Source of the DNA: HGM04593 sp045613945
Lineage (GTDB): Bacteria > Bacteroidota > Bacteroidia > Bacteroidales > Bacteroidaceae
Reading direction: 5' to 3'
NCBI GenBank assembly: GCA_045613945.1
Contig: JAZLBZ010000029.1
Span: 8,241 to 72,240, forward strand
DNA: 64,000 nt
Shown here: piece by piece, positions 1-8,514 of the stretch
How the letters are laid out: every line of letters starts with the position of its first letter
Position numbering within the stretch: position 1 is the first letter of the stretch
Notes under the pieces: model-generated
What the model saw: the letters and a program-made list of their open reading frames with translations, nothing else
Databases searched by the model: none
What the model was told of the DNA's origin: nothing
Made by a program: the position numbers and the translations under genes

Positions 1-262
1 CGGTCCACTCATAGTTCTCACCCGCAGCAGCATCTACCAAGTTCTCGGCTGTGCTGCCAATGCCATGTACAAGTTTGAACCACAATTTTGCATGCTCTTT
101 CTCCTGGTCAGCAGTCTCCTGGAAGATAGCAGCCATCTGCTCAAAGCCATCCTTTTTTGCCTTGCTTGCATAGTATGTATACTTGTTACGTGCCTGGCTC
201 TCACCCGCAAAAGCAGCCCAAAGGTTTGCTTCGGTCTTTGTTCCTTTCAATGATTTATCCAT
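1..262 (-). CDS. rbr: Rubrerythrin, N-terminal part (cut by window edge)
   Basis: The reading frame starts at the ATG at 262 and runs off the left edge, giving about 87 residues. The translation opens MDKSLKGTKTEANLWAAFAG and carries the ferritin-like diiron ligands of rubrerythrin: a Glu in GESQARNKY near residue 20 and an ExxH pair in DQEKEHAK near residue 53. Rubrerythrins reduce hydrogen peroxide in the cytoplasm of anaerobes, using rubredoxin-type electron transfer through a C-terminal domain that lies outside the window. The gene follows fumarase on the same strand but a strong hairpin separates them, so it is probably transcribed on its own. The family call is secure from the diiron motif; the C-terminal rubredoxin domain cannot be checked here. 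Confidence 0.93.
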   Translation of the reverse strand, partial: MDKSLKGTKTEANLWAAFAGESQARNKYTYYASKAKKDGFEQMAAIFQETADQEKEHAKLWFKLVHGIGSTAENLVDAAAGENYEWT

Positions 263-413
263 AGTTGTTTTTTATTAAAATTGTTAATAGGATTTTCTTC
301 TGCAATTATCTTAATTTTATTCCAAATGACAAAGACATTCGGTCACTTTTTTTGAAAGCGCTTTTAAAAAAAAAATCAAGGAGATGAGTTCAAACACCTT
401 CTCATTCAAAAAC

Positions 414-451
414 AAATTGGGCGTCCCTTAGTTCAAAGAGACGCCCAATTT
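414..451 (-). terminator. Hairpin terminator downstream of fumarase
   Basis: AAATTGGGCGTC at 414-425 pairs with GACGCCCAATTT at 440-451, a 12-bp perfect stem with a 14-base loop. It lies about 90 bases past the fumarase stop on the minus strand and before rubrerythrin, as expected for a terminator separating the two units. Confidence 0.7.
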
Positions 452-463
452 GGATTCGCAAAT

Positions 464-535
464 ATCATCCTGAACACAGTAAAGAATTTCCAAGACTGCG
501 CAAGAATAGATACTTCGCGTTGCTCAGTATGACAA
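464..535. repeat. Degenerate dispersed palindromic repeat (copy A)
   Basis: The left arm reads ATCATCCTGAACACAGTAAAG and the right arm CTTCGCGTTGCTCAGTATGAC when the spacer is ignored, resembling GTCATTCTGAGCG and its complement. Related copies are at 36071-36146, 61200-61296 and 63711-63835. This is the most diverged of the full-length copies. Confidence 0.55.
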
Positions 536-542
536 CAAGTTT

Positions 543-2186
543 TTACTTGCAGCAACTGCAACGTGGTTTAATCTGCTTGAAGAAATCATTACCCTTGTCA
601 TCAACGAGGATGAATGCAGGGAAATCCTCAACCTCAATCTTCCAGATAGCCTCCATGCCAAGTTCGGGGTACTCAACGCACTCGATGCTCTTGATGTTGT
701 TCTGAGCAAGGATTGCGGCAGGACCACCAATTGAACCGAGGTAGAAACCTCCATGTTTCTGGCAAGCATCGGTCACCTGCTGGCTGCGGTTACCCTTTGC
801 AAGCATAATCATTGAGCCGCCATTCTCCTGGAACAGGTCAACGTATGAGTCCATGCGGCCTGCTGTAGTTGGACCCATAGAGCCACAAGGCATGCCGGCA
901 GGAGTCTTTGCAGGACCGGCGTAGTAGATTGGGTGATCCTTGATGTACTGTGGGAGTCCCTCGCCACGATCAATGCGCTCTTTCAGTTTTGCGTGAGCAA
1001 TGTCACGGCCAACGATGATTGTACCGTTGAGAGAGAGGCGTGTAGCGATAGGATACTGTGAGAGTTGAGCACAAACCTCCTTCATTGGACGGTTGAGGTC
1101 AACACGCACAATCTCGCCCTCGCCTGCGTTACGCAAAGCCTCGGGGATTAGTGTTGCAGGCTGGTCATCAAGTTTCTCAATCCAAAGACCGTCCTTGTTA
1201 ATCTTGGCCTTGATATTGCGGTCGGCCGAGCAGCTGACACCCATACCAACTGGGCAGCTTGCGCCATGACGTGGCAGACGTACAACGCGGATGTCGTGTG
1301 CAAGATACTTGCCACCGAACTGCGCGCCAAGACCAATGTTATGAGCCTCCTTGAGCAACTGCTCCTCGAGTTCAATGTCGCGGAATGCGCGGCCTGTCTC
1401 ATCGCCTGTTGTAGGCAGGTCATCGTAGTAGTGTGTTGAAGCGAGTTTCACAGTGTGAAGATTCTTCTCGGCCGATGTGCCACCGATAACGAATGCAATG
1501 TGATAGGGAGGACAAGCAGCTGTACCCAGGCTCTTCATCTTCTCAACGAGGAATGGAACAAGGGTTGCCGGATTCAAGAGAGCCTTTGTCTCCTGATAGA
1601 GATATGTCTTGTTGGCAGAACCTCCACCCTTTGTAACCATGAGGAACTTGTACTCCATACCCTCGGTTGCCTCAATGTCAATCTGCGCAGGGAGGTTACA
1701 CTTTGTGTTCACCTCGTCGTACATGTTGAGTGGGGCGTTCTGGCTGTAGCGCAGGTTCTCCTGTGTGTATGTATCGAACACGCCGCGTGAGAGAGCCTCC
1801 TCGTCGCAGAAACCGGTCCACACCTGCTGACCCTTCTCGCCATGTATGATTGCTGTACCTGTATCCTGGCACAATGGGAGCTGACCCTTGCAAGCCACCT
1901 CGGCGTTGCGAAGGAATGTGAGTGCTACATACTTGTCATTGTCACTTGCCACGGGGTCGTTGAGTATCTTTGCAACCTGCTCGTTGTGAGCACGGCGCAA
2001 CATGAACGATACATCGCGGAAAGCGGTGCGTGACAAGAGTGTCAAAGCCTCGGGAGTAACTTTGAGGATTGGTTTACCCTCAAACTCGCCCACAGAGACA
2101 CCCTCTTTTGTCAAGAGATAATACTCTGTTGTGTCCTTACCATGCTGGAACATGTGGGCATACTTGAATTCAGGAATTGCTGCCAT
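543..2186 (-). CDS. fumA: Class I (iron-sulfur) fumarate hydratase
   Basis: The 547-residue protein matches the length of FumA/FumB-type fumarases, which interconvert fumarate and malate in the TCA cycle or the reductive succinate branch used by Bacteroidales. Three cysteines that fit the [4Fe-4S] ligands of the family lie in LCQDTGT (about C106), TAACPPYH (about C223) and GASCPVGMG (about C317). The C-terminal beta domain holds the family motif GMPCGSMGPTTAGRMD. It starts at the ATG at 2186, 54 bases after the hflX stop, so it may be cotranscribed with hflX; a hairpin follows it. The C-terminus ends in a Cys-rich CSCCK tail, a small peculiarity. Oxygen-labile fumarase fits an anaerobe with rubrerythrin next door. 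The choice among fumA/fumB symbols is conventional. Confidence 0.95.
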   Translation of the reverse strand: MAAIPEFKYAHMFQHGKDTTEYYLLTKEGVSVGEFEGKPILKVTPEALTLLSRTAFRDVSFMLRRAHNEQVAKILNDPVASDNDKYVALTFLRNAEVACKGQLPLCQDTGTAIIHGEKGQQVWTGFCDEEALSRGVFDTYTQENLRYSQNAPLNMYDEVNTKCNLPAQIDIEATEGMEYKFLMVTKGGGSANKTYLYQETKALLNPATLVPFLVEKMKSLGTAACPPYHIAFVIGGTSAEKNLHTVKLASTHYYDDLPTTGDETGRAFRDIELEEQLLKEAHNIGLGAQFGGKYLAHDIRVVRLPRHGASCPVGMGVSCSADRNIKAKINKDGLWIEKLDDQPATLIPEALRNAGEGEIVRVDLNRPMKEVCAQLSQYPIATRLSLNGTIIVGRDIAHAKLKERIDRGEGLPQYIKDHPIYYAGPAKTPAGMPCGSMGPTTAGRMDSYVDLFQENGGSMIMLAKGNRSQQVTDACQKHGGFYLGSIGGPAAILAQNNIKSIECVEYPELGMEAIWKIEVEDFPAFILVDDKGNDFFKQIKPRCSCCK

Positions 2187-2240
2187 AGTTTTTTGTATAT
2201 TAATGTGTTAAATGTTATTCATGCCGATAATGAGCATTGT

Positions 2241-3506
2241 TTACTCTTCGCTCACGTCTTCATAGGTTTGGTACAAGAAATCATTATAAGGATACTTCTG
2301 CACATGCAGTTCGCATACCTTCTTGTAGATGATTTCCTTGAGATTCTCGATGTTCTGCTTTTCGCGTGCCGAGATGAACAGGCAGTTGTCCGACAGCTTA
2401 TTCATCCAGGTCTCCTTCAACTCGTCGAGCGTAATGTTCTCCTTTGTCTTTGGAGTGAGGTCATCCTCCTCTTTCTGCACGTATGTAAAGGCATCTATCT
2501 TATTGAAGATTACCATCAGAGGCTTGTCGCCGCACTTGAGGTCGGCAAGTGTCTTTTCAACCACCTCAATCTGCTCCTCGAACTCGGGATGCGACACGTC
2601 AACGACATGCAGCAGCAAATCGGCCTCGCGCACCTCGTCGAGTGTTGACTTGAACGACTCCACAAGGTCGGTAGGCAACTTGCGTATGAATCCTACTGTG
2701 TCAGAAAGCAAGAACGGCAGGTTCTCTATGATTACCTTGCGCACTGTGGTGTCGAGCGTAGCAAAGAGTTTGTTCTCGGCAAAAACTTCGCTCTTGGCAA
2801 GCAGGTTCATGAGTGTTGATTTACCAACGTTGGTATAGCCCACCAGCGCCACACGGATAAGACGTCCACGATTCTTGCGCTGTATGCTCTTCTGTTTATC
2901 AATCTGCGCCAATTGTTCCTTCAAAAGCGACATACGGCCCAGGATGATACGGCGGTCCATCTCAAGCTGTGTCTCACCAGGACCACGCAGGCCCACACTA
3001 CCACCCTTTCCGCTACCGCCGCCGGAGCCACCACCCTGGCGTTCAAGGTGAGTCCACAGGCGCTGCAGACGAGGGAGCATATACTTGTACTGTGCAAGTT
3101 CAACCTGCACCTTTGCATGAGCGGTCTGCGCACGCATTGCAAATATATCGAGGATTAACGAAGTACGGTCGAGAATCTTTATCTTGATTTTCTTTTCAAT
3201 ATTGCGTATCTGCTTTGCCGACAGTTCGTCGTCGAAGATTACCATACCAATCTCGTCATCGGTATCCTTGAGCATCTCGACATAATCGGCAATCTCCTTT
3301 AGTTTACCTGTACCCACGTATGTAACAGGGTGCGGGTGGTCAATACGCTGTGTAAAGCGCTTCACGACCTCGGCACCGGCTGTCTGCGCAAGGAACTCGA
3401 GTTCGTCGAGATACTCGTTCGTCTTGCGCTCGTTCTGCGTAGAGGTAATCAAACCCACCAGAATGGCGGTCTCCTTCTTAGTTGTCGATATAACAAATTC
3501 TTTCAT
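2241..3506 (-). CDS. hflX: Ribosome-associated GTPase HflX
   Basis: This 421-residue protein is a GTPase that binds and splits stalled 70S ribosomes. The N-terminal HflX nucleotide-binding-like domain spans about residues 1-160, with the family hallmark VTYVGTGKLKEI near 61-72. A Gly/Ser-rich linker (155-170) and the RGPGETQLE helix follow. The G domain has the P-loop GYTNVGKS (223-230), the switch region DTVGF (269-273) and NKID (335-338). The ATG at 3506 lies just downstream of a TATCTTCG -7 element at 3523-3530. Fumarase follows after 54 bases. All G motifs are intact, so it should be an active GTPase. Confidence 0.96.
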   Translation of the reverse strand: MKEFVISTTKKETAILVGLITSTQNERKTNEYLDELEFLAQTAGAEVVKRFTQRIDHPHPVTYVGTGKLKEIADYVEMLKDTDDEIGMVIFDDELSAKQIRNIEKKIKIKILDRTSLILDIFAMRAQTAHAKVQVELAQYKYMLPRLQRLWTHLERQGGGSGGGSGKGGSVGLRGPGETQLEMDRRIILGRMSLLKEQLAQIDKQKSIQRKNRGRLIRVALVGYTNVGKSTLMNLLAKSEVFAENKLFATLDTTVRKVIIENLPFLLSDTVGFIRKLPTDLVESFKSTLDEVREADLLLHVVDVSHPEFEEQIEVVEKTLADLKCGDKPLMVIFNKIDAFTYVQKEEDDLTPKTKENITLDELKETWMNKLSDNCLFISAREKQNIENLKEIIYKKVCELHVQKYPYNDFLYQTYEDVSEE

Positions 3507-3522
3507 CCAAATATATTTTACG

Positions 3523-3530
3523 CGAAGATA
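3523..3530 (-). promoter_or_regulatory. -7 element of the hflX promoter
   Basis: TATCTTCG on the minus strand fits the Bacteroidetes -7 consensus TAnnTTTG with one change and lies 17 bases before the hflX ATG. No clear -33 TTTG was found. Confidence 0.5.
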
Positions 3531-3579
3531 TACAATTTTGCAGAAAAATAGTTATCATTGCATTATAAATATTACAAGA

Positions 3580-4497
3580 ATGAAAAAGATACTGTTCGCT
3601 CTACTATTGCTTTCCCTGCCTATCATGACAAAGGCAACCGGACAGATGGCCGAAAGCCTGCTGATGAATGGTAAATATTGGCAACTCTATTACTGCCCGA
3701 TAGAAACCAACAGGGAGTTGAGTGAAAAAATAGCAAAAGCCATTGAGTCACTGCCCGAAACGATAACCGAGGACAGTATTGAATGGGAAATATCACACAG
3801 CAGCGATTTATGGAGGAACTACATTGCAGAATGGGAAATCAAGGAGAACAAATTATATCTGCGTGAGGTCGGGGTACAATATTTCCGGGAAACGGAAGAA
3901 TTTTTAGAATGGAGTTTTTTCGCTTTGGACGAAGAGACACTCAAGGAGATTTTTGCACCATATTACACAACTGAGGGTATATGCGCATCGTGGTTCTGCG
4001 ACACCATGCGAGCAGGCAGAGGCGAAGAGATATTATATGAGCATATGGCCTTTGCAAGGCACAATGAGAATGAATGCCTAATAGTTGTAGACAACGGAAT
4101 TGTCAAAGAGATTACCCAGTACAACAATTACCACAAAGAGGGGGTTACGCCGTTTGATGTTTGTAAAGCGCTGGCCGAGAATTTTCCTTGGGAAAAATTC
4201 CCCGAATATGAAGAGACACGTTTCTTCTTGCGGTTCTGCGACTACATCATTGATGAGAACGGCATACTACAGGATTGCAATGTGCAATGCCTAAGCCCTG
4301 ATGAGTATGAATCAATGTCCCAGAATTCTCCATTAATAATGGCCGTCAAGGCTGTATTGAAGGATTTGAAGCCCTGGCCGGTATGGTACATTAACGGTAA
4401 ATTTGAGACAAGATACCTTAATTGGGCTTTCCCCTTAAAGAAAGGAACCAAAGCCCCGGATGACAAATTGGGGAATTTAAAAAAATGGACACATTAA
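3580..4497 (+). CDS. Exported protein with a TonB-C-like C-terminal segment
   Basis: I do not recognise this 305-residue protein as a whole. The ATG at 3580 is chosen over earlier in-frame codons because it begins a signal peptide, MKKILFALLLLSLPIMTKATG. The middle is acidic and aromatic-rich with several cysteines (for example GICASWFCDTM and FFLRFCDYII), which suggests a periplasmic or surface location. The last 65 residues read like the TonB C-terminal fold: DENGILQDCNV, then a helix with MAVKAVLKDL, then KPWPVWYINGKFETRYLNW and a final aromatic strand. Unlike a real TonB there is no Pro-rich linker or N-terminal anchor, so it is not an obvious energy transducer. It converges on dprA with 6 bases between the stops, and diverges from hflX. 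Confidence 0.75.
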   Translation: MKKILFALLLLSLPIMTKATGQMAESLLMNGKYWQLYYCPIETNRELSEKIAKAIESLPETITEDSIEWEISHSSDLWRNYIAEWEIKENKLYLREVGVQYFRETEEFLEWSFFALDEETLKEIFAPYYTTEGICASWFCDTMRAGRGEEILYEHMAFARHNENECLIVVDNGIVKEITQYNNYHKEGVTPFDVCKALAENFPWEKFPEYEETRFFLRFCDYIIDENGILQDCNVQCLSPDEYESMSQNSPLIMAVKAVLKDLKPWPVWYINGKFETRYLNWAFPLKKGTKAPDDKLGNLKKWTH

Positions 4498-4503
4498 AAA
4501 ACC

Positions 4504-5637
4504 TTACATCATCACAGCCCTGTAACACCCGCCGGCAACGGCCTTGACAAGGCCTTTCATCTCCATTTCAAAAAGCAATGGCAGCAGTTTGTTTATTGGA
4601 ATATTCAATTGAACAACTATCTGGTTCACCTGCAAACCGTCGCTATTCTCGCGCAGAGCGGTCATTACAGCAGTCTCTTCGGACGAAAGACTAGGGAAAA
4701 GTTCGGCCTGCAAATCCTCGGCGCTCTTCTTGGGAGTGGCTACATCCCAGTTCATTGCCTCGACAAAGTCGTAAGCGCTTGTTATGAGCGCAGCCCTGTT
4801 GCGGCTCACAAGTTCGTTGCAGCCTTGCGAGTATTGGTCGTTTACCCTGCCAGGGAAAGCAAAGCATTCGCGGTCATATCCCAAGGCGAGCGAGGCCGTG
4901 ATGAGCGAGCCGCCCTTTGATGCCGACTCCACGACAACCGTAGCATCGGCCATGCCGGCAACGATTCTGTTACGCTGCACAAAAAATGGCTTTAAGGACT
5001 CTGTTCCGCTCATAAACTCTGTGAGCAGGCCGCCATTCTCAAGCATCTGCTTTGCTGTGGTGCGGTGCGCGCCGGGATATATGCGGTCCAGCCCATGAGC
5101 AAGCACTCCAATAGTTGGCAACCCGGCCTTAAGCGCCGCACGATGGGCACAGACATCAATACCGTATGCAAGGCCGCTGACTATGAGCGTTCCGGGCGCG
5201 AAGCGTGCCAGGTCGGCAACAAAATTCTCACACAGGGATTTTCCATATTCGCTTGCATGGCGTGTGCCAACGATGGAAACAATGCGGCGGGCGTTGAGGT
5301 CGGCATTACCGAGCGAGTGCAGAACGAGCGGCGCATCGGCACACTCGGCAAGGCGGGCAGGATAGGCATCATCGCCATAACAGATGAGTTTTATACCTTT
5401 TGACTCTATGAATTCCATCTCCTTTTCGGCAAGTTCCACAAGCGAACTGTCGCACAGCAACTGGCGCAGGCGAGGCGTTGCGCCGGGCACAATGTCGCCT
5501 ATGCTGTCGGCATTCTCAAGCAGTTCCTTTGCACTGCCAACGGTTTCAATGAGTTCCCTTATAAGAGCAAGTTGCGGCACTTGCACCCTTGAGAGTGCAA
5601 GCATCGCAACCTGCTTGTTCAGTATATTTGCAGCCAC
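4504..5637 (-). CDS. dprA: DNA processing protein DprA (GTG start)
   Basis: DprA loads RecA onto incoming single-stranded DNA in natural transformation. The 377-residue protein has an N-terminal helical (SAM/HhH-like) region to about residue 75. A Rossmann-like domain follows with VGTRHAS (123-129), SGLAYGID (154-161), FVQRNRIVAG (219-228) and KGGSLITA (241-248). A C-terminal winged helix ends the protein (about 320-377). The start at 5637 is a GTG, 5 bases after the TAA of the upstream TPR lipoprotein gene; the next ATG, at residue 12, would trim the conserved N-terminal helix. The tight spacing implies cotranscription with the lipoprotein. The motifs are intact. Confidence 0.94.
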   Translation of the reverse strand: MAANILNKQVAMLALSRVQVPQLALIRELIETVGSAKELLENADSIGDIVPGATPRLRQLLCDSSLVELAEKEMEFIESKGIKLICYGDDAYPARLAECADAPLVLHSLGNADLNARRIVSIVGTRHASEYGKSLCENFVADLARFAPGTLIVSGLAYGIDVCAHRAALKAGLPTIGVLAHGLDRIYPGAHRTTAKQMLENGGLLTEFMSGTESLKPFFVQRNRIVAGMADATVVVESASKGGSLITASLALGYDRECFAFPGRVNDQYSQGCNELVSRNRAALITSAYDFVEAMNWDVATPKKSAEDLQAELFPSLSSEETAVMTALRENSDGLQVNQIVVQLNIPINKLLPLLFEMEMKGLVKAVAGGCYRAVMM

Positions 5638-5642
5638 TGATA

Positions 5643-7343
5643 TTATTTCAAGATATTGCAGAAGGTAGCGTCCTTCACATATTTAGCGAACTCAAGGTCA
5701 CCCAAAGCCTTCTTTGCCAATGAGGGATCGAGTTCAACAGCCTTCTTCAGGCCATCATACACAAAACTTACGTTTGATATGCGTGCACCAAGCACTGCCT
5801 TGATATAGTAGGTCATGGCATCGGGATTCTCCATTTCATCGAGAGTCTCCCGCGCTGCAACATAGTTCTTGTTGAGCACCTGCGCCAGCAGTGCACTGTT
5901 TGTATTCTTACCCTTGAGCAATGCCGCAGCACGGCCATACTCACCCTGTGCAAGATACAGGTTTCCAAGAGCCTCATCGCCAGCCTTTGCATCGGCACCC
6001 TTTGCCATGTAGCCCTCGGCCTCGGCAACATTGCCTTCGAGCAACTCAAGATAGCCCAGGTTCACCATCACCTCGGGAGCAGCCTTTGCCACGCTCTCGG
6101 CCTTTGCAAAATAACTTGCGGCACTGTTGTAGTCGCCCTTATTGTAGGCCATCACACCCAGGTTGTTATATGCGCGGTAGTCGTTTGGATACAACTTGAT
6201 TGCTGTATTGAAAATCCCGGCCTGCTCTGCCTCGTCCTCGGTGAGGATTGAAGAGTAGAGAATCTCCTCCAATGAGAGTTCTGCAGGGTCTGCTGCATAC
6301 TGTGCCTTTATCTGCTCATCGGAGCGTCCGATAATCTGATAGTTCAGCGTAACGCGTGCACGGCGCAGTTTGGGAAGAATTTCATCGGCAAGTTCAGAAT
6401 ACACCGATGAGATATTCTTTATCTGCTGCTCACGCTCCTCGGGGTCAGTATACATTGAGAGCAGACGGAGGATAAGTTCCTTATCGGGCAGATTTGACTG
6501 CGAGATAAGTTCCTTGAAGCCCTCCCAATCCTCGGCAGTGTATTCGCTATCGACATAACCGTCGAGTTTGGCATTCTTCAGTTCCTTTTTCATCTGCTTT
6601 GCGGTGTTTATCTCACGCACTACGGCAAGGCCGTCATTGAGCATCACGCCGCCATCAGGGGAAGCGTAGGCCGACACCTTAATCTCATCAAGCACCTTGT
6701 TCTCGTAGTCGGTTGCGACATCCTTGAGTGCTGCGCGGAATTCTTCCATCTCGGTGCTGTTGAGTTCAGAGGTGCGGAGGTTTGTCTGCTGGATGAGGAA
6801 CATGATATTTGCCTCCTTCGCCTGCTTGATAACACGCTGGAATGCATCCTCGCCAACAGCGATATTTGCGCTGGCCGCAGTCTGGCGGTAGAGTTGCGAT
6901 GTAGCAATACAGCCATCGGCAACCTTCACCTCGGGAACTTCGGTTCTCTTATTGCCTTTGTTTATCACGAATCGCAGATAGAGTTCGGCATCCTCCATCT
7001 CAGGGATGTAGTCGTACTGAATCTTCATCTTGAAGTTTCCACCGTTTTCATATGAGATTGTACGGTCATTGCCTCGCACTTTCTCGCCCTGGAATGTCAC
7101 AGGCTCAGACATAGCCTCGCCACCCTCGTACTTGAGGACCGGAGTGATTGTCAATACCGATTTCTTGTTGAAGAACTTTGCAGGGAAACGGCCGTCAATG
7201 GTGGCAGGAATCTCACTGCCAACAACCTCCAGCACACCCGGAGTAACTGTGAAATACTCGGGCTTCATACTCTTCATCTTGGAGCTGCAAGAGCTCAACA
7301 CAACAGCCGCTACAGCAAGCAGCAAATACAGTTTCTTAAGCAT
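5643..7343 (-). CDS. TPR lipoprotein with a divergent OmpA-like region
   Basis: This is a 566-residue predicted lipoprotein with lipobox VLSSC (Cys19). The N-terminal part (about 25-190) looks like beta-sandwich repeats. The central part (about 235-330) has SAYASPDGG and YTAEDWEGFKELI, features of divergent OmpA-like domains seen in Bacteroidetes cell-envelope proteins. The C-terminal third (about 385-510) holds tetratricopeptide repeats such as AYNNLGVMAYNKGDYNSAASY. The function is unknown; peptidoglycan contact plus protein scaffolding in the periplasm is a reasonable guess. It has a well-formed promoter (TTTG, 19 bases, TAACTTTG at 7405-7435) and probably carries dprA as a second gene. 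Confidence 0.85.
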   Translation of the reverse strand: MLKKLYLLLAVAAVVLSSCSSKMKSMKPEYFTVTPGVLEVVGSEIPATIDGRFPAKFFNKKSVLTITPVLKYEGGEAMSEPVTFQGEKVRGNDRTISYENGGNFKMKIQYDYIPEMEDAELYLRFVINKGNKRTEVPEVKVADGCIATSQLYRQTAASANIAVGEDAFQRVIKQAKEANIMFLIQQTNLRTSELNSTEMEEFRAALKDVATDYENKVLDEIKVSAYASPDGGVMLNDGLAVVREINTAKQMKKELKNAKLDGYVDSEYTAEDWEGFKELISQSNLPDKELILRLLSMYTDPEEREQQIKNISSVYSELADEILPKLRRARVTLNYQIIGRSDEQIKAQYAADPAELSLEEILYSSILTEDEAEQAGIFNTAIKLYPNDYRAYNNLGVMAYNKGDYNSAASYFAKAESVAKAAPEVMVNLGYLELLEGNVAEAEGYMAKGADAKAGDEALGNLYLAQGEYGRAAALLKGKNTNSALLAQVLNKNYVAARETLDEMENPDAMTYYIKAVLGARISNVSFVYDGLKKAVELDPSLAKKALGDLEFAKYVKDATFCNILK

Positions 7344-7404
7344 TAATCTATAGTTTTTTATTTAGTTTTGTCGTGTGCTGCGCCCACGCGGCACCACAGT
7401 GCTA

Positions 7405-7435
7405 CAAAGTTAGCGCTACAAATCCAATTATCAAA
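7405..7435 (-). promoter_or_regulatory. Promoter of the TPR lipoprotein / dprA unit
   Basis: On the minus strand TTTG (7432-7435) and TAACTTTG (7405-7412) are separated by exactly 19 bases, matching the Bacteroidetes sigma-ABfr consensus. The start codon lies 61 bases downstream. Confidence 0.75.
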
Positions 7436-7463
7436 AAAAAGAGCAGTGTGTTCGCAGTTTATT

Positions 7464-8372
7464 TTACTTTTTTTTGCAGTTGCGGGGATGATGCAGAATT
7501 ATCTCCTCGCGCAAGCGATGCCGGTCGATATGAGTATAGATTTCGGTGGTGGAGATACTCTCATGCCCAAGCATCACCTGTATCACACGCAGGTTGGCAC
7601 CGCCCTCGAGCAGATGGGTGGCAAAGGAGTGGCGGAAGGTGTGAGGGCTCACGCTCTTCTTAATGCCCAGCCTTTCCACAAGTTCCTTGATGTGATAAAA
7701 CACCGTTATGCGCGAAAGCGGTTTCTTCAAGCGCTCGCTTATGAATACATAGTCCTCGTATCCACGCTTAATGGCAATCCTGTTGCGGTCCTCAAAATAG
7801 GCCTCAAGTTCGGCAATGGCACGCGATGAAATGGGAACAAGGCGCTGCTTGTCGCCCTTGCCCGTCACACGGATGAACTGCTCTTTGAGATAGAGGTCGG
7901 ACATACGTAGCGAGCAGAGTTCCGACACACGCAGACCACAACTGTAGAGTACCTCAATAATCGCTCTGTTTCTTTGCCCCTCGGGTGTAGCCAGGTCAAT
8001 TGCATTGATAATGTCATCAATCTCCTCAAGCGTGAGCACATCGGGCAGGCGCACACCAATCTTGGGCGAGCGCAGCAGTTCTGTAGGGTCGGACTCTATG
8101 TATCCATCCAGTTTCAGAAAACCATAGAATGAGCGCAGAGAAGATATTATGCGTGCCTGCGAGCGGGCATTGACTCCCACATCAGCCATTGCAGAGAGAA
8201 ACTCGCGCAAGTCACCGAGTGTAACAGTGAGCAGGCGGCCAGCATCACCAAAGAACGCCATCAGTTTGTTGACATCGCCAATGTATGCCTCGACAGTGTT
8301 GGGCTGCAGCGACTTCTCGAGCTGCAGATAGATGCGGTAACGCATAAGCGGCGATTGTGACTTCCTGTTCAT
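7464..8372 (-). CDS. xerD: Tyrosine recombinase XerD
   Basis: This 302-residue tyrosine recombinase has the size and architecture of XerC/XerD, which resolves chromosome dimers at dif. The SAM-like core-binding domain spans about 1-95. The catalytic domain has the full set of active-site residues: Arg148 in GLRVSEL, Lys172 in GKGDKQR, His244 and Arg247 in HTFRHSF, His270 in LGHES and Tyr279 in IYTHI. The housekeeping context (no phage or transposon genes nearby), the standard length and the conserved LEGGANLRVIQ helix favour a chromosomal Xer over a mobile-element integrase. The choice of XerD over XerC rests on overall resemblance. Its own promoter lies at 8396-8429. Confidence 0.92.
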   Translation of the reverse strand: MNRKSQSPLMRYRIYLQLEKSLQPNTVEAYIGDVNKLMAFFGDAGRLLTVTLGDLREFLSAMADVGVNARSQARIISSLRSFYGFLKLDGYIESDPTELLRSPKIGVRLPDVLTLEEIDDIINAIDLATPEGQRNRAIIEVLYSCGLRVSELCSLRMSDLYLKEQFIRVTGKGDKQRLVPISSRAIAELEAYFEDRNRIAIKRGYEDYVFISERLKKPLSRITVFYHIKELVERLGIKKSVSPHTFRHSFATHLLEGGANLRVIQVMLGHESISTTEIYTHIDRHRLREEIILHHPRNCKKK

Positions 8373-8395
8373 CTAAAGGCAATGTTTTCCACAGG

Positions 8396-8429
8396 CGAAG
8401 TTACAAAAAAAGAGCGAAATAACGACAAA
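8396..8429 (-). promoter_or_regulatory. xerD promoter
   Basis: TAACTTCG (8396-8403) and TTTG (8426-8429) on the minus strand are 22 bases apart, close to the Bacteroidetes consensus, and lie 24 bases before the xerD ATG. Confidence 0.6.
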
Positions 8430-8456
8430 ATAGGACTATTATGGATTTGAAACCTT

Positions 8457-8487
8457 TTTGTTTGCTCATCAAAAAGTTGTATCTTCG
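8457..8487 (+). promoter_or_regulatory. Promoter of the O-methyltransferase / rbfA / permease unit
   Basis: TTTG (8457-8460), 19 bases, then TATCTTCG (8480-8487), 28 bases before the ATG at 8515. It is divergent from the xerD promoter. Confidence 0.7.
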
Positions 8488-8514
8488 CAGTTGAAATAAG
8501 AACTGAACGCAAAA

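Larger units (their letters stand above)
263..542. other. Intergenic gap with a terminator hairpin and a decayed palindromic repeat
   Basis: This 280-base gap lies between the fumarase stop and the rubrerythrin start. It holds the hairpin at 414-451 and a degenerate copy of a dispersed repeat at about 464-535. The AT-rich part next to the rubrerythrin start (263-370) should hold its promoter, but no clean TAnnTTTG element was found. Confidence 0.6.

Noticed and set aside
7464..8372. Mobile-element integrase
   Set aside because: The gene has XerD length and context, lies among housekeeping genes, and no attachment-site repeats or transfer genes are near.
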